This document shows, in pieces, positions 43,992-54,297 of a stretch of DNA of 64,000 bases. The stretch's first letter is position 1. Each line of letters begins with the position of its first letter. This stretch comes from Ardenticatenaceae bacterium. Lineage in GTDB: Bacteria; Chloroflexota; Anaerolineae; Promineifilales; Promineifilaceae. The notes under the pieces are model-generated. The model saw nothing but the letters and a program-made list of their open reading frames with translations, did not search any database and was not told the origin of the DNA. Position numbers and translations under genes: made by a program. The stretch spans positions 186,001-250,000 of the forward strand of contig JACKBU010000001.1 of assembly GCA_020634395.1 (NCBI GenBank). The letters are read 5' to 3'.

Positions 43992-44012
43992 ATTGTACTG
44001 CCACAAGTGGCA
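43992..44012 (-). promoter_or_regulatory. M4 protease promoter with palindrome in the spacer
   Basis: On the minus strand a -10 TACAAT (43992-43997) is preceded by the palindrome TGCCACTTGTGGCA (43999-44012), which fills most of the 16-17 base spacer to a TTGCAT-like -35. A regulator bound there would block the promoter. Confidence 0.45.
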
Positions 44013-44115
44013 AATGCAAGCCCCGAGCCACTTTTTGTCCGCGGCTCCTCATCATGCCGGGGGCGAATCTGACCTGTACAAAGTAGCCAAAGAAGACGGC
44101 CGTTTTTTGCCATGT

Positions 44116-44144
44116 TTGACATCCAAAACGTTTCGGATTATACT
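44116..44144 (+). promoter_or_regulatory. lacI-family gene promoter
   Basis: Consensus -35 TTGACA (44116-44121), 17-base spacer, -10 TATACT (44139-44144). Confidence 0.88.
44122..44137 (+). promoter_or_regulatory. LacI-family operator O1 in the promoter spacer
   Basis: TCCAAAACGTTTCGGA, an imperfect copy of the palindrome at 44155, lying exactly between the -35 and -10 boxes. The AACGTT centre is typical of LacI/GalR operators. Confidence 0.8.
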
Positions 44145-44154
44145 CAAACCATCC

Positions 44155-44170
44155 TCCAAAACGTTTTGGA
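44155..44170 (+). promoter_or_regulatory. LacI-family operator O2 downstream of the start
   Basis: Perfect 16-bp palindrome TCCAAAACGTTTTGGA, just after the predicted transcription start (about 44151). Its centre is 33 bp (about three helical turns) from that of O1, so dimers would bind on the same face. Confidence 0.85.
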
Positions 44171-44224
44171 AAAAATCGGCATCATTCTAGGGAGCATCCA
44201 TCAGGCACACAAGAGGGGAATGTT

Positions 44225-45253
44225 ATGGCCGTCACTTTAAAAGACATAGCCCGCGAGGTTGGCGTTTCTGTCACCACTGTTTCACGCGGTTTGGCGGGCT
44301 ATGACGATGTCGCCGCTGAAACTCGTGAACGCATTCAAGAAGTCGCCGATCAACTGGGATACCACCCCAATCTCACCGCTCGCCGCCTGCAAAAGCAGCG
44401 CACCGATACGCTGGGCTTCATCATGCCTACGTTCGGCCCGCGCTTTTCCGACCCGTTCTTCAGCGAATTTCTGGCAGGCATTGGCAATGAAGCCGCCGGC
44501 TATGGCTACGACCTGTTGGTTTCCACCCACGCCCCAGACAGCGACCGGGAGCGCGAGGCTTACGCACGCGCCGTGCGCGGCGGCTGGGTAGACGGCCTGA
44601 TTGTGGTACGCACCCGCGAAAACGACGAGCGCATCGAAACGTTGTGCGCCCACGAGTTTCCGTTTGTGGCCTTTGGCCGCACGGATTGCAACTGCGATTT
44701 CCCCTACGTCGACGAAGATGGCGCAGCTGGGATGCGCCTGATCGTACAGCATTTCATCGACCTGGGTCACCGCCGCATCGGCTTTATAGCACCGCCGCCG
44801 GGCCTGATGTTTGGCCGCTACCGTCTGCGCAGCTTTCTCAGCACAATGGCCGCCAACAACCTGGAAACACCGCCCGACCTGGTAGTGGAAGGCGACATGA
44901 CGCAGCGCGGCGGCGCCGAAGTGGTGGAGCGGCTGTTGAATCTGGCCGAGCGTCCCACGGCCGTTATCGCCGGCAACGATCTCATGGCCATTGGCGCCCT
45001 CAACCGCATCCAACAGCGCGGCCTGCGGGTCGGGCAGGACCTCGCCGTCGCCGGCTTCGACGACATCCCCCTCTCCGCCTACACCACCCCGCCCCTTACC
45101 ACCATCCACCAACCCATCTACGACATCGGCCGGCGCACCTGCGCCATGCTGATCGAGATCATCAACGGCCGTCCCCCCGCCAATCCCCATATTTTACTAA
45201 CGCCCGAACTGGTCGTCCGCGAATCCAGCGGACCACCGCGCACCACCAACTAA
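44225..45253 (+). CDS. LacI family transcriptional regulator
   Basis: 342 residues. The N-terminal helix-turn-helix (TLKDIAREVGVSVTTVSRGLAG, about 4-25) and hinge helix (NLTARRLQKQRTDTLGFI) are standard, followed by the periplasmic-binding-protein-like effector domain with sugar-site features (GLIVVRTRENDER; AVIAGNDLMAIGALNRIQQRGL; VAGFDDIPLSAY). It should bind the two operators in its own promoter and release them when the sugar transported by the following ABC system, or a product of it, is bound. The gene starts the sugar cluster 44225-53861. Confidence 0.95.
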   Translation: MAVTLKDIAREVGVSVTTVSRGLAGYDDVAAETRERIQEVADQLGYHPNLTARRLQKQRTDTLGFIMPTFGPRFSDPFFSEFLAGIGNEAAGYGYDLLVSTHAPDSDREREAYARAVRGGWVDGLIVVRTRENDERIETLCAHEFPFVAFGRTDCNCDFPYVDEDGAAGMRLIVQHFIDLGHRRIGFIAPPPGLMFGRYRLRSFLSTMAANNLETPPDLVVEGDMTQRGGAEVVERLLNLAERPTAVIAGNDLMAIGALNRIQQRGLRVGQDLAVAGFDDIPLSAYTTPPLTTIHQPIYDIGRRTCAMLIEIINGRPPANPHILLTPELVVRESSGPPRTTN

Positions 45254-45347
45254 CCCACGAGGAGGTTTATGACACAACCAGAGAGAAGAGACCGTTTACC
45301 CCGTTTGTAATCACAATTATTTTTTCAACTGAAAAGGAGGTTTACCC

Positions 45348-46838
45348 ATGAAAAAAGTATGGCTGCTCATTGCTCTGGCAGTCGCCTTTGTGTTCGCCCT
45401 CAGCGCGTGCCAGCCGCAGACGGAGACGCAAACCGTCGAAGTCACCCGCGTCGTCACCGAAACACAAGAAGTGGAAGTGACCCGTGTCGTGACCGAAACG
45501 GTAGTAGAAACTGTAGAAGGTGAGGCGGTCGAAGTCACTCGTGTCGTCGAAGTACCGTCCGAACCGACCGACAAGGTGGTTGTTGAATTTTGGACCACCG
45601 ACAACGAAGAAGAGCGTGTAAACGTTTACGAAGATGTCGCCGCCCGCTTCATGCAAGAGCACCCCAATGTCGATCTGCGGATCGTCCCCATCGAGGAAGC
45701 CGGTGTTACGCAGCGCATCTCCACAGCCCTGGCAGCCAACCGCCTGCCCGACATCGTGCGCATGGGCGTGGAACGCGTGGCTGCCTTTTCCGCCGACGGC
45801 ATTCTGGATGAAGACGCCGCCGAGGCTGTCATCGCCAGCATCGGGCAGGACGACTTCCGCGAAAGCCCACTGGCAATGGTTACCAACCCGGAAACCGGCA
45901 AGCACGCTGCCGTGCCCTACGACGGCTGGCTGCAAGCCATCTGGTATCGCCAGGACGTGTTTGATCAGGCTGGCCTGGCGGCTCCCATCAGCTGGGACGA
46001 CATCAACGCCGCCTGTGACGCGCTGCCCGGCACAGAAAACCTGCTCTACGCCGTCGGCCTGGGCACCGACCCCGGCCAGAATTACGGCCACCAGATTTTT
46101 GAACAGGTCGCCATCTCCAATGACGCCTGGCCGTTCGACAGTGAAGGCAACGTGACCATGAACACGCCGGAAATGATCGCCGCGCTGGAGTTTTACTCCA
46201 ACCTGCAGCGGTGTGCCCTGCCCGGCCCGCAGTACTGGCGCGGTGCGCGAGAAGCGTACGAGCTGGATCAATCCGGGATGCTCTTCTACAGCACTTACAT
46301 CATGGACGACCTGGTGGAAGGCTCTGGCATGGAAAGCGGCGGCAACGTGGAGATAGCCGTGGAAGATCTGGCCGCCAAGACCGGCTTTGCGCCGCAAATG
46401 GACGGCCCCAACGGCTCGGCCTCCTACGGCCAGTTGGTCACGTTGGGCATTATGCAAGGCGCAGACCCTGAGGCCCAGCAGGTCGTGGAATATTTCCTGC
46501 AAGAAGGATATGCCGACGTACTGGGTCTGGCTCCCTTTGGCAAAGTTCCGGTGCTGAAGAGCGCAGTAGACGATTGGAAGAATTCCAGCGATTACTTCGC
46601 CAACTACTCCGATGAAACGTTGGACCAAATTGCCAATGGTTATGACACCATGCAGCGTTGGCTGTTCCGCCCCGGCTACGATGCCACCGAGCAGGCAGTC
46701 ATCGGCGACATTGAAGGTCGGTTGTTGATTCCGCAAGTGATTAGCAACATCGCCCTGGAAGGCACGATGACGCCGGAAACGGCCGCTGAGTTCCTGCAAA
46801 CCGAGGTTGAAGGTCTGTTAGCCGACCGGATGCAGTAA
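45348..46838 (+). CDS. sugar ABC transporter substrate-binding lipoprotein
   Basis: 496 residues, SBP family 1. The lipobox FALSAC places the lipid on Cys21. Residues about 28-72 form a spacer with three copies of an EVTRVVTET-like unit, a linker style common in Chloroflexota lipoproteins (general knowledge). The binding fold follows (VVVEFWTTDNEEERVNVYEDVAARFMQEHPNVDLRI; AVPYDGWLQAIWYRQDVFDQAG). It delivers an oligosaccharide to the two permeases that follow. AAAGGAGG precedes ATG 45348. A hairpin after the stop may keep its expression above that of the permeases. No ACGGCCGT copy lies in this gene. Confidence 0.93.
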   Translation: MKKVWLLIALAVAFVFALSACQPQTETQTVEVTRVVTETQEVEVTRVVTETVVETVEGEAVEVTRVVEVPSEPTDKVVVEFWTTDNEEERVNVYEDVAARFMQEHPNVDLRIVPIEEAGVTQRISTALAANRLPDIVRMGVERVAAFSADGILDEDAAEAVIASIGQDDFRESPLAMVTNPETGKHAAVPYDGWLQAIWYRQDVFDQAGLAAPISWDDINAACDALPGTENLLYAVGLGTDPGQNYGHQIFEQVAISNDAWPFDSEGNVTMNTPEMIAALEFYSNLQRCALPGPQYWRGAREAYELDQSGMLFYSTYIMDDLVEGSGMESGGNVEIAVEDLAAKTGFAPQMDGPNGSASYGQLVTLGIMQGADPEAQQVVEYFLQEGYADVLGLAPFGKVPVLKSAVDDWKNSSDYFANYSDETLDQIANGYDTMQRWLFRPGYDATEQAVIGDIEGRLLIPQVISNIALEGTMTPETAAEFLQTEVEGLLADRMQ

Positions 46839-46849
46839 GTTTCTAAGAG

Positions 46850-46889
46850 CCAGAGCGAGAGGAAGCATGGCACTTCCTCTCGCTTCTGG
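46850..46889 (+). repeat. intercistronic hairpin between binding protein and permease genes
   Basis: CCAGAGCGAGAGGAAG (46850-46865) pairs with CTTCCTCTCGCTTCTGG (46873-46889) with one bulge and a 7-base loop; no T run. The word AGAGCCAGAGCGAGAGG also occurs near 52062. The likely effect is partial termination or mRNA 3' protection. Confidence 0.75.
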
Positions 46890-46903
46890 ATTGCAGGTGT
46901 GTT

Positions 46904-47917
46904 ATGACTTCCACTACGCCAACGGCCCCCAAGCGCAGTCGCTGGAACTCGTTGTCGGCCAGGGAAGCGCGGCTGGCCTGGATGTTGATTTTGCCCACGG
47001 CCGTTATCGTCTTCGGCCTCGTCATCTTCCCCGCTATCTTCAGCGTCTGGATTAGCTTTCACGAAGTGGGGCTGCAAGACCTGAACAACGTCTTCCACAC
47101 GCCGTTTGTCGGCCTGGAAAACTTCAAAGATGTCATCAACGACTTCGCCTTTAAGCCGGGACCACTGCCTGCCGGGTGGGACGAGGCCAATCTGCTGGGC
47201 AAGTTTGGACTGGTCTTTACCAAGTGGAATTGGGGCGCGGCTATCACTACGGTGGTTTACGCCTTCGCCGGGACCATTGTCACGGTGACGATGGGCCTGG
47301 GGGCGGCGCTGCTGCTTAACGAGCCGTTTAAGGGGCGCGGCATGGTGCGCGCCGTGTTTTTGTTCCCGTACATTGCGCCCATCGTCAGTGTGGCTTTTGT
47401 GTGGCGCTGGATGCTGGACCCACGGCCGTCTGGCGTCATCAACGATCTCCTTTTACGCGCGGGAGCTATCGACCTGCCGATGGCCTATCTGGCCACACGA
47501 GGTTTGGCCTTGCTGCTGGTCATCTTCTTCGAGGGCTGGCGCTACTTCCCCTTCGCCATGCTGATGATTCTGGCCCGTTTGCAGGCCATAGACAGGTCAT
47601 TATACGAAGCGGCCGAAGTGGACGGGGCCTCCACCTGGCAGCGCTTCCGCCACGTTACCCTGCCGGAGCTGCGCTACGTGCTGGGGGCCATCTTCCTGCT
47701 GCGCCTGATGTGGACCTTTAACAAGTTTGACGACATCTTTTTGCTGACCGGCGGCGGGTTTGGCACCAAAGTGCTGCCGGTATTGACCTATGAATTTAGC
47801 TTCCGCCTGCGCAATTTTGGGCAGGGCGCAGCCACCGCCATGATTTTGCTGGCGCTGCTGGTGCTGTTCCTGGCGCTTTATATCGGCGTGGTGATGAAGA
47901 ACGTGGAGGATGATTGA
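46904..47917 (+). CDS. sugar ABC transporter permease, MalF-like
   Basis: 337 residues with six to seven membrane helices. The first helix at about 24-48 follows a basic N-terminus; a periplasmic loop (about 50-105) and the binding-protein-dependent transport domain follow. The ATPase contact (EAA) loop reads EAAEVDGASTWQRFRHVTLPEL at about 228-250. It pairs with the permease at 47919, whose start lies just past its stop. The spacing to the binding-protein gene holds only the hairpin at 46850. Confidence 0.93.
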   Translation: MTSTTPTAPKRSRWNSLSAREARLAWMLILPTAVIVFGLVIFPAIFSVWISFHEVGLQDLNNVFHTPFVGLENFKDVINDFAFKPGPLPAGWDEANLLGKFGLVFTKWNWGAAITTVVYAFAGTIVTVTMGLGAALLLNEPFKGRGMVRAVFLFPYIAPIVSVAFVWRWMLDPRPSGVINDLLLRAGAIDLPMAYLATRGLALLLVIFFEGWRYFPFAMLMILARLQAIDRSLYEAAEVDGASTWQRFRHVTLPELRYVLGAIFLLRLMWTFNKFDDIFLLTGGGFGTKVLPVLTYEFSFRLRNFGQGAATAMILLALLVLFLALYIGVVMKNVEDD

Positions 47918-47918
47918 G

Positions 47919-48857
47919 ATGAGTGAATTGAAAACGGCCGTTTCCCCCTCTTACACCCATTCTCCTCAAAAACAAAGCATCCTGGAGCGCCTGGGCCGCT
48001 GGCTCACCTGGAAAAAATTCATTTTCCTCATGGTCATGCTCACCTTCCTCTCTATGATCATCTTCCCGTTCTACTGGATGATCAGCTCATCGTTCAAAAC
48101 CCGCGCCGAAATTGGCGGGCGCACCCCCGTCTACGTGCCCTCCGCCCTGCGCCTGGACGCTTACCAGGAACTTTTTGATCCCAGTCACCCCAGCTTCCAG
48201 GATTTTGGGCGCACCATCATCAACAGCGCCACCATCGCCATTCCTACCGCGCTGATCGCCGTCGTTCTTTCCACGCTGGGCGCATACGCCATCGCCCGCC
48301 TACACTTCAAGGGCAAAAACGTCATGCTCAACAGCATTTTGCTCATCTACCTGTTTCCCGGCGTGCTGCTCATCATTCCCCTGTTCGCCATGCTGGCCCG
48401 CCTGGGAACCATTTTCGGCTTCGATGTGCAAGACAATCTGGCGATCCTCATTTTCACCTACCTGGCCCAAACGCTGCCGGTTGCCCTTTATATGCTCACC
48501 AACTACTTTCGCACCATTCCTTCCGAAATTGAACAGGCCGGCCTGATTGACGGCTGCGACCGCCTGGGCGTGATCTGGCGCATTACTCTGCCGCTGGCCG
48601 TGCCGGCCTTGATTTCGGTAGCTATCTATACCTTTATGATTGCCTGGAATGAATTCCTGTACGCCTTCGTCTTCCTCAACGACAGCAACATGTTCACCAT
48701 GCCCATCGCCATCAACACCCTCTACAACGATCCCAGCCCGCGCCCCAACGTTGTCATGGCCGCTTCCACCGTCATGACCTTGCCGGTCATGATTTTGTTC
48801 CTGGGAATGGAACGCTTCCTGGCCGAAGGGCTATCCGCTGGCGGCGTTAAAGGTTAA
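47919..48857 (+). CDS. sugar ABC transporter permease, MalG-like
   Basis: 312 residues, six helices. The EAA loop is EQAGLIDGCDRLGVIWRITLPLA (about 208-230). The C-terminus AEGLSAGGVKG is the typical MalG ending that contacts the ATPase. I chose ATG 47919 because GGAGG (47905-47909) stands nine bases upstream; the in-frame ATG at 47910 touches that site. No ATP-binding subunit follows, so an ATPase encoded elsewhere is presumably shared. Confidence 0.93.
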   Translation: MSELKTAVSPSYTHSPQKQSILERLGRWLTWKKFIFLMVMLTFLSMIIFPFYWMISSSFKTRAEIGGRTPVYVPSALRLDAYQELFDPSHPSFQDFGRTIINSATIAIPTALIAVVLSTLGAYAIARLHFKGKNVMLNSILLIYLFPGVLLIIPLFAMLARLGTIFGFDVQDNLAILIFTYLAQTLPVALYMLTNYFRTIPSEIEQAGLIDGCDRLGVIWRITLPLAVPALISVAIYTFMIAWNEFLYAFVFLNDSNMFTMPIAINTLYNDPSPRPNVVMAASTVMTLPVMILFLGMERFLAEGLSAGGVKG

Positions 48858-48879
48858 AATCAGGCGGGGTTAGGAAGCT

Positions 48880-49021
48880 GGTTAGTGGGAGAGTTGGATG
48901 GTTGGATGGTTGGTTGGGTTGGTTAGGTTGGTCAGGTTTGTTAACCGACACCAACAAACCAGCAAACCATCAAACTAACCAACCAACAAACCAGCAAACT
49001 AACCAACCAACAAACTATCAA
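48880..49021. repeat. word-repeat spacer, GGTTGGTT family
   Basis: A G/T-rich half (48880-48942, words GGATGGTTGG, GGTTAGG) is followed by an A/C-rich half (48948-49021, words CTAACCAACC and CAACAAACCAG). GGTTGGTTAG at 48917 can pair with CTAACCAACC at 48975 or at 48999, giving alternative long hairpins. It separates the permeases from the glucosidase gene. The GGTTGGTT word is shared with 11913 and with the T/G-rich spacer at 3340-3385. Confidence 0.8.
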
Positions 49022-49038
49022 AATTCCAGAGGAACAAC

Positions 49039-50654
<1,616 letters not shown>

Positions 50655-50655
<1 letters not shown>

Positions 50656-50698
50656 AGACTAGAGACTAGAGACTAACCAGTCTCCAGTCTCTAGTCTC
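50655..50698. repeat. word-repeat hairpin, GAGACTA family
   Basis: Three tandem AGAGACT words then their inverse: arms GAGACTAGAGACT (50655-50667) and AGTCTCTAGTCTC (50686-50698). It fills the whole 52-base gap between the GH13 and GT4 genes, so the GT4 gene lacks a ribosome site. Confidence 0.8.
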
Positions 50699-50707
50699 CA
50701 AATTCCT

Positions 50708-52129
50708 ATGAGCACCATCGGACTCCTCCACTTCAAAGTCGGCAGCACGGATGGCGTGTCGCTAGAAATTGACAAATGGCAGCGCGTGCTGCAAGAGATG
50801 GGCCACACCGTCCACCTCTGCGGCGGGGATTTGGGAGCGCTCGACGGTTTCCTCATTCCCGAACTGTACCACCAGCGCCCCGACGCCCGCCGCCTGAACG
50901 CCAACACCTTCACCGCCCTGCAAGATTATGACGAAGCCGCCTACCGCGCCGAACTCTATGGCCTGGCCGACACCATCGCCGCCCAACTGCGGCGGTTTGT
51001 GGCCGAAAAAGGCATCGACCTGCTCATGCCCCACAACATCTTCTCCGTGGGCGTGAATCCGGCGGCCGCGCCGGCGCTGGCCCAGGTCATCCGCGAGCAG
51101 CGCATCCCCACCTTCGCCCACAACCACGATTTTTACTGGGAGCGGGTGGCCGGCGTGGCCCTGACGTGCGGCACGGCCGTTGCCCTGGCCGACAAATTCC
51201 TCCCCCCGCGCGACCCGCTCATCCGCCACGGCGTGATTAACAGCCTGGCCCAAAGCGAACTGCGCGCCCGCAAAGGCATCGACGCTGTGGTTATCCCCAA
51301 CGTCTTTGATTTTGCCGCGCCGCCCGCCGCCGAGGACGACTACAACCACGATTTCCGCGCCGCCATCGGCCTGCGCGCCGCAGACGTGTTTATTTTGCAG
51401 GCCACGCGCATCGTCCCGCGCAAGGGCATCGAGTTAGCCATCGACTTTGTCCACGCCCTAAACCAGCCCGCGCGGCGGGCGCGGCTGGCGGCGGCGGGAT
51501 TGGGCAACGGCCGTCTCTTCACCCCAGACAGCCGCATCGTCCTGGTGCTGGCTGGTTACGCCGAAGACGACACGACCGGCCAATACGTGCCCAAGCTCCA
51601 GGCCAAAGCCGACCAATTAGGCGTAGACCTGCTGTTCATCGACGATAAAATCGGCAGCCGCCGGGCGATTTCTGCCAACGGCCAGAAAATCTATTCGCTG
51701 TGGGACAGCTACGTTTACGCCGATTTTGTGACCTATCCCAGCCTGTGGGAAGGCTGGGGCAACCAACTGCTGGAAACGCTGGTCATGCGACGGCCGTTTA
51801 TGCTATTCGAGTACCCCGTCTACACCGCCGACATCAAGCCGGTCGGCCTGCAAGCCGTTTCGCTGGGCGACAAACTCACCGGCCACGACGCCAATGGGTT
51901 GGCCCAAGTCAATCCGACCCTCATCGCCCAGGCCGCCGACCAGGCCATCGACCTGCTGACCAATCCGGCAAAGCGGGAAACGGCCGTCTCCCACAACTAC
52001 CGCCTCGGCCAGCAGCACTATTCGCTAAACGCCCTGCGCGCCTACCTGGAGCGAGAGCTAGAGCCAGAGCGAGAGGCCCTCTCTTCCTCTAGCTCTCGCT
52101 CTAGCTCTAGCCAACCGAGTCATGGATGA
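50708..52129 (+). CDS. GT4-type glycosyltransferase
   Basis: 473 residues, GT-B fold. The N-terminal half binds acceptor (HFKVGSTDGVSLEIDKW near the start, as in retaining GT4 enzymes); the C-terminal half has the nucleotide-sugar signature (LQATRIVPRKGIELAIDFV; YADFVTYPSLWEGWGNQLLETLV with the E-x7-E type motif). The position between a glucosidase and a GH13_18-type phosphorylase suggests a disaccharide-related metabolite, but donor and acceptor are unknown. The last 20 residues (EREALSSSSSRSSSSQ...) are encoded by a word-repeat hairpin and are probably not functional sequence. Confidence 0.88.
   Translation: MSTIGLLHFKVGSTDGVSLEIDKWQRVLQEMGHTVHLCGGDLGALDGFLIPELYHQRPDARRLNANTFTALQDYDEAAYRAELYGLADTIAAQLRRFVAEKGIDLLMPHNIFSVGVNPAAAPALAQVIREQRIPTFAHNHDFYWERVAGVALTCGTAVALADKFLPPRDPLIRHGVINSLAQSELRARKGIDAVVIPNVFDFAAPPAAEDDYNHDFRAAIGLRAADVFILQATRIVPRKGIELAIDFVHALNQPARRARLAAAGLGNGRLFTPDSRIVLVLAGYAEDDTTGQYVPKLQAKADQLGVDLLFIDDKIGSRRAISANGQKIYSLWDSYVYADFVTYPSLWEGWGNQLLETLVMRRPFMLFEYPVYTADIKPVGLQAVSLGDKLTGHDANGLAQVNPTLIAQAADQAIDLLTNPAKRETAVSHNYRLGQQHYSLNALRAYLERELEPEREALSSSSSRSSSSQPSHG
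52049..52101. repeat. word-repeat hairpin inside the 3' end of the GT4 gene
   Basis: Perfect 15-bp arms GAGCGAGAGCTAGAG (52049-52063) and CTCTAGCTCTCGCTC (52087-52101). It is translated into the Ser-rich C-terminus of the glycosyltransferase. It shares a 17-base word with the hairpin at 46850. Confidence 0.8.
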
Positions 52130-53861
52130 ACGCTTAACCTCACAAATTGTTGACCACCTGACTTTTGTTTATGGCGCGGAGGCGGCCGGGCCAACGGCCG
52201 TCGCCCTGCTGGCAAAACTGGCCGATTTCCGCGCCGCCCACCCCGAACTGAGCCGGGAAACGGCCGTGCCCCGCGTCAGCGAGCGCGACACCATCCTCAT
52301 CACCTACGGCGACATGGTGCGGGAACCGGACAAAGCGCCGCTGCACAGCCTGCACCACTTCCTGCGCCGGCACGTCGGCGGGCTGATCAGCACGGTCCAC
52401 CTGCTGCCCTTCTACCCCTACTCCTCCGACGATGGCTTTTCGGTCATCGACTACCGCGCTGTGGACCCGGCGCTGGGCAGTTGGGCCGACGTGGCCCGGC
52501 TGGGCAGCGACTACCGCCTGATGTTCGACGCCGTCATCAACCACATCTCGGCCGAAAGCGACTGGTTCCAGGGCTTTTTGCACCACGAAGCGCCTTACCG
52601 TGATTTCTTTACGGTCGTGCAGCCGGACGTGGATTTGACGGCCGTCTTTCGCCCGCGCGCCCTGCCTTTGCTGCATGAAGTGGACACGGCCGTTGGCCCC
52701 CGCCACGTCTGGACCACCTTCAGCGCCGACCAGATCGACCTCAACTACGCCAGCCCGGATTTGCTGCTGGCAGTGATCGACACCCTGCTGTTTTACGTGG
52801 CCCAGGGCGCCGACTTCATCCGGCTGGACGCCATCGCCTTCATCTGGAAAGAAATTGGCACCAACTGCCTGCACCGCCCGCAGACCCATCGCCTCATTCA
52901 ACTGCTGCGCATTGTGCTGGACGCCGTCGCCCCGCGCGTGGCCCTCATCACCGAAACCAACGTGCCCCACCAGGACAACATCGCCTACTTTGGCGATGGG
53001 ACCAACGAGGCGCAGATGGTGTATAACTTTTCGCTGCCGCCGCTGACGCTGCACGCCTTCCACACCGGCCAGGCGGAAACGCTGGCCCGCTGGGCGGCCA
53101 CCCTGTCCACGCCGTCGCCGCAGACGACCTTCTTCAACTTCCTGGCCTCCCACGATGGCATTGGGCTGACGCCGGCGCGAGGGATTTTGAGCGAAACGGC
53201 CGTTACCCAAATGGCCGCGCGCGTGCAGGCTCTGGGCGGCTATGTCTCTTACCGCAGCAACGGCGATGGCACGCAAAGCGCCTACGAACTCAACGTCAAC
53301 TACCTGGACGCCCTGGGCGACCCCGCCCATCCCGACGAACCGCCGGAGCTGGCCGCGCGGCGCTTTTTGTGCGCGCAGGCCATCATGCTGGCCCTGCGCG
53401 GCGTGCCGGGCATTTACTTCCACAGTCTGTTTGGCTCGCGCAACTGGCGCGCAGGCGTGGCCGCTACCGGCCGCTACCGCACCATCAACCGGGAGAAGTT
53501 AACCCTGGACAGATTGAACCGGGAACTGGAAACGGAGGGCGGGCTGCGGCGGCTGGTGTTTGCCGGCTATCGGCGCCTGCTGGCGGCGCGCACAAGCCAC
53601 CCGGCTTTTCACCCGATGGCAGCGCAGGAGATTGTGCCGGTGCAGGAAGCGGTGCTGGCTATACGGCGCGGGGGCGGAAACGGCCGTGCGCCCCTGCTCT
53701 GCCTGCACAACGTCAGCCGCCAGCCGCAAACCATCCAATTGGGCGGACTGCCCGCCCCGCAAAAAGACCTCATTACGGGCGAAATTTTTAGCGGCCGAAA
53801 AAAAACCTTTGCATTCACGATGAGGCCCTATCAAGTTTTGTGGTTAGTGGAAACCCAATGA
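52122..53861 (+). CDS. GH13_18-type glycoside phosphorylase (sucrose/glucosylglycerate phosphorylase-like)
   Basis: 579 residues. A GH13 barrel with the layout of sucrose phosphorylases: ILITYGDMVREPDKAPLHSLHHFL, TVHLLPFYPYSSDDGFSVIDY, FDAVINHIS, catalytic Asp in FIRLDAIAF (about 235), Glu in ALITETNVPH (about 278) and Asp in FLASHDGIGL (about 344). Members phosphorolyse sucrose, sucrose 6-phosphate, glucosylglycerol or glucosylglycerate to glucose 1-phosphate; length (over 550) and the neighbouring GT4 gene favour the glucosylglycerate or sucrose-phosphate branches, but this is inference. It overlaps the GT4 gene by eight bases and ends one base from the convergent vapC. Confidence 0.85.
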   Translation: MDERLTSQIVDHLTFVYGAEAAGPTAVALLAKLADFRAAHPELSRETAVPRVSERDTILITYGDMVREPDKAPLHSLHHFLRRHVGGLISTVHLLPFYPYSSDDGFSVIDYRAVDPALGSWADVARLGSDYRLMFDAVINHISAESDWFQGFLHHEAPYRDFFTVVQPDVDLTAVFRPRALPLLHEVDTAVGPRHVWTTFSADQIDLNYASPDLLLAVIDTLLFYVAQGADFIRLDAIAFIWKEIGTNCLHRPQTHRLIQLLRIVLDAVAPRVALITETNVPHQDNIAYFGDGTNEAQMVYNFSLPPLTLHAFHTGQAETLARWAATLSTPSPQTTFFNFLASHDGIGLTPARGILSETAVTQMAARVQALGGYVSYRSNGDGTQSAYELNVNYLDALGDPAHPDEPPELAARRFLCAQAIMLALRGVPGIYFHSLFGSRNWRAGVAATGRYRTINREKLTLDRLNRELETEGGLRRLVFAGYRRLLAARTSHPAFHPMAAQEIVPVQEAVLAIRRGGGNGRAPLLCLHNVSRQPQTIQLGGLPAPQKDLITGEIFSGRKKTFAFTMRPYQVLWLVETQ

Positions 53862-53862
53862 T

Positions 53863-54297
53863 TTAGGCCAGAGTGGGGAAAGGATTCAAGCCGCTTTGCC
53901 GGGCAGCTTCCCAAAGTTGACGGTCGAACGTAGCCAACGTAACCGGTTTGCCCATTTCTTCCTGCCAGATGAGTGCGGCGGCCAGATGCACAGCATCGTA
54001 GCCGCGCAGGCCCAGTTCCCAGGCCAGGGCATCGGCGCGAGCTATGAGCGATTCACCCGTTTGCAGCCGCACGAGAAACGGCCAATCTGTCCGAAAGATT
54101 TGCACCACCTGATGCGCCTCGTCGGGCAGCAAGGCGCCAACGCGTACGGCTTTGGCAAAGGCGGCCACGGTTTCCGCGCGGGTGATAACGGCCGTACCCA
54201 CCACCTCCGCTTGTGCGATAAGCGTTGTGACGGCCGTTGTGCCCCTTTCGACCACGTAACGTTTGACCAGGGCGCTGGTATCCAGGTAAAGAATCAT
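53863..54297 (-). CDS. PIN-domain toxin (VapC family)
   Basis: 144 residues. The four acidic active-site residues can be placed: Asp6 (LYLDTSALVKRY), Glu42 (TRAETVAAF), Asp101 (RGYDAVHLAAAL) and Asp125 (LATFDRQLW). A Mg-dependent ribonuclease fold, usually cutting tRNA or rRNA. It overlaps the antitoxin gene by four bases. Its 3' end lies one base from the sugar cluster's last gene. Confidence 0.93.
   Translation of the reverse strand: MILYLDTSALVKRYVVERGTTAVTTLIAQAEVVGTAVITRAETVAAFAKAVRVGALLPDEAHQVVQIFRTDWPFLVRLQTGESLIARADALAWELGLRGYDAVHLAAALIWQEEMGKPVTLATFDRQLWEAARQSGLNPFPTLA

Noticed and set aside
45269..45310. 13-codon frame (MTQPERRDRLPRL) before the sugar-binding protein gene
   Set aside because: The GGAGG lies only three bases from its ATG, too close for good initiation; it looks like a remnant of a second AGGAGGTTTA copy. 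Not convincing as a leader peptide.
45342..46799. Long minus-strand frame opposite the sugar-binding protein gene
   Set aside because: Antisense open frames are common in GC-rich genes; the plus frame has a lipobox, a ribosome site and a clear family.
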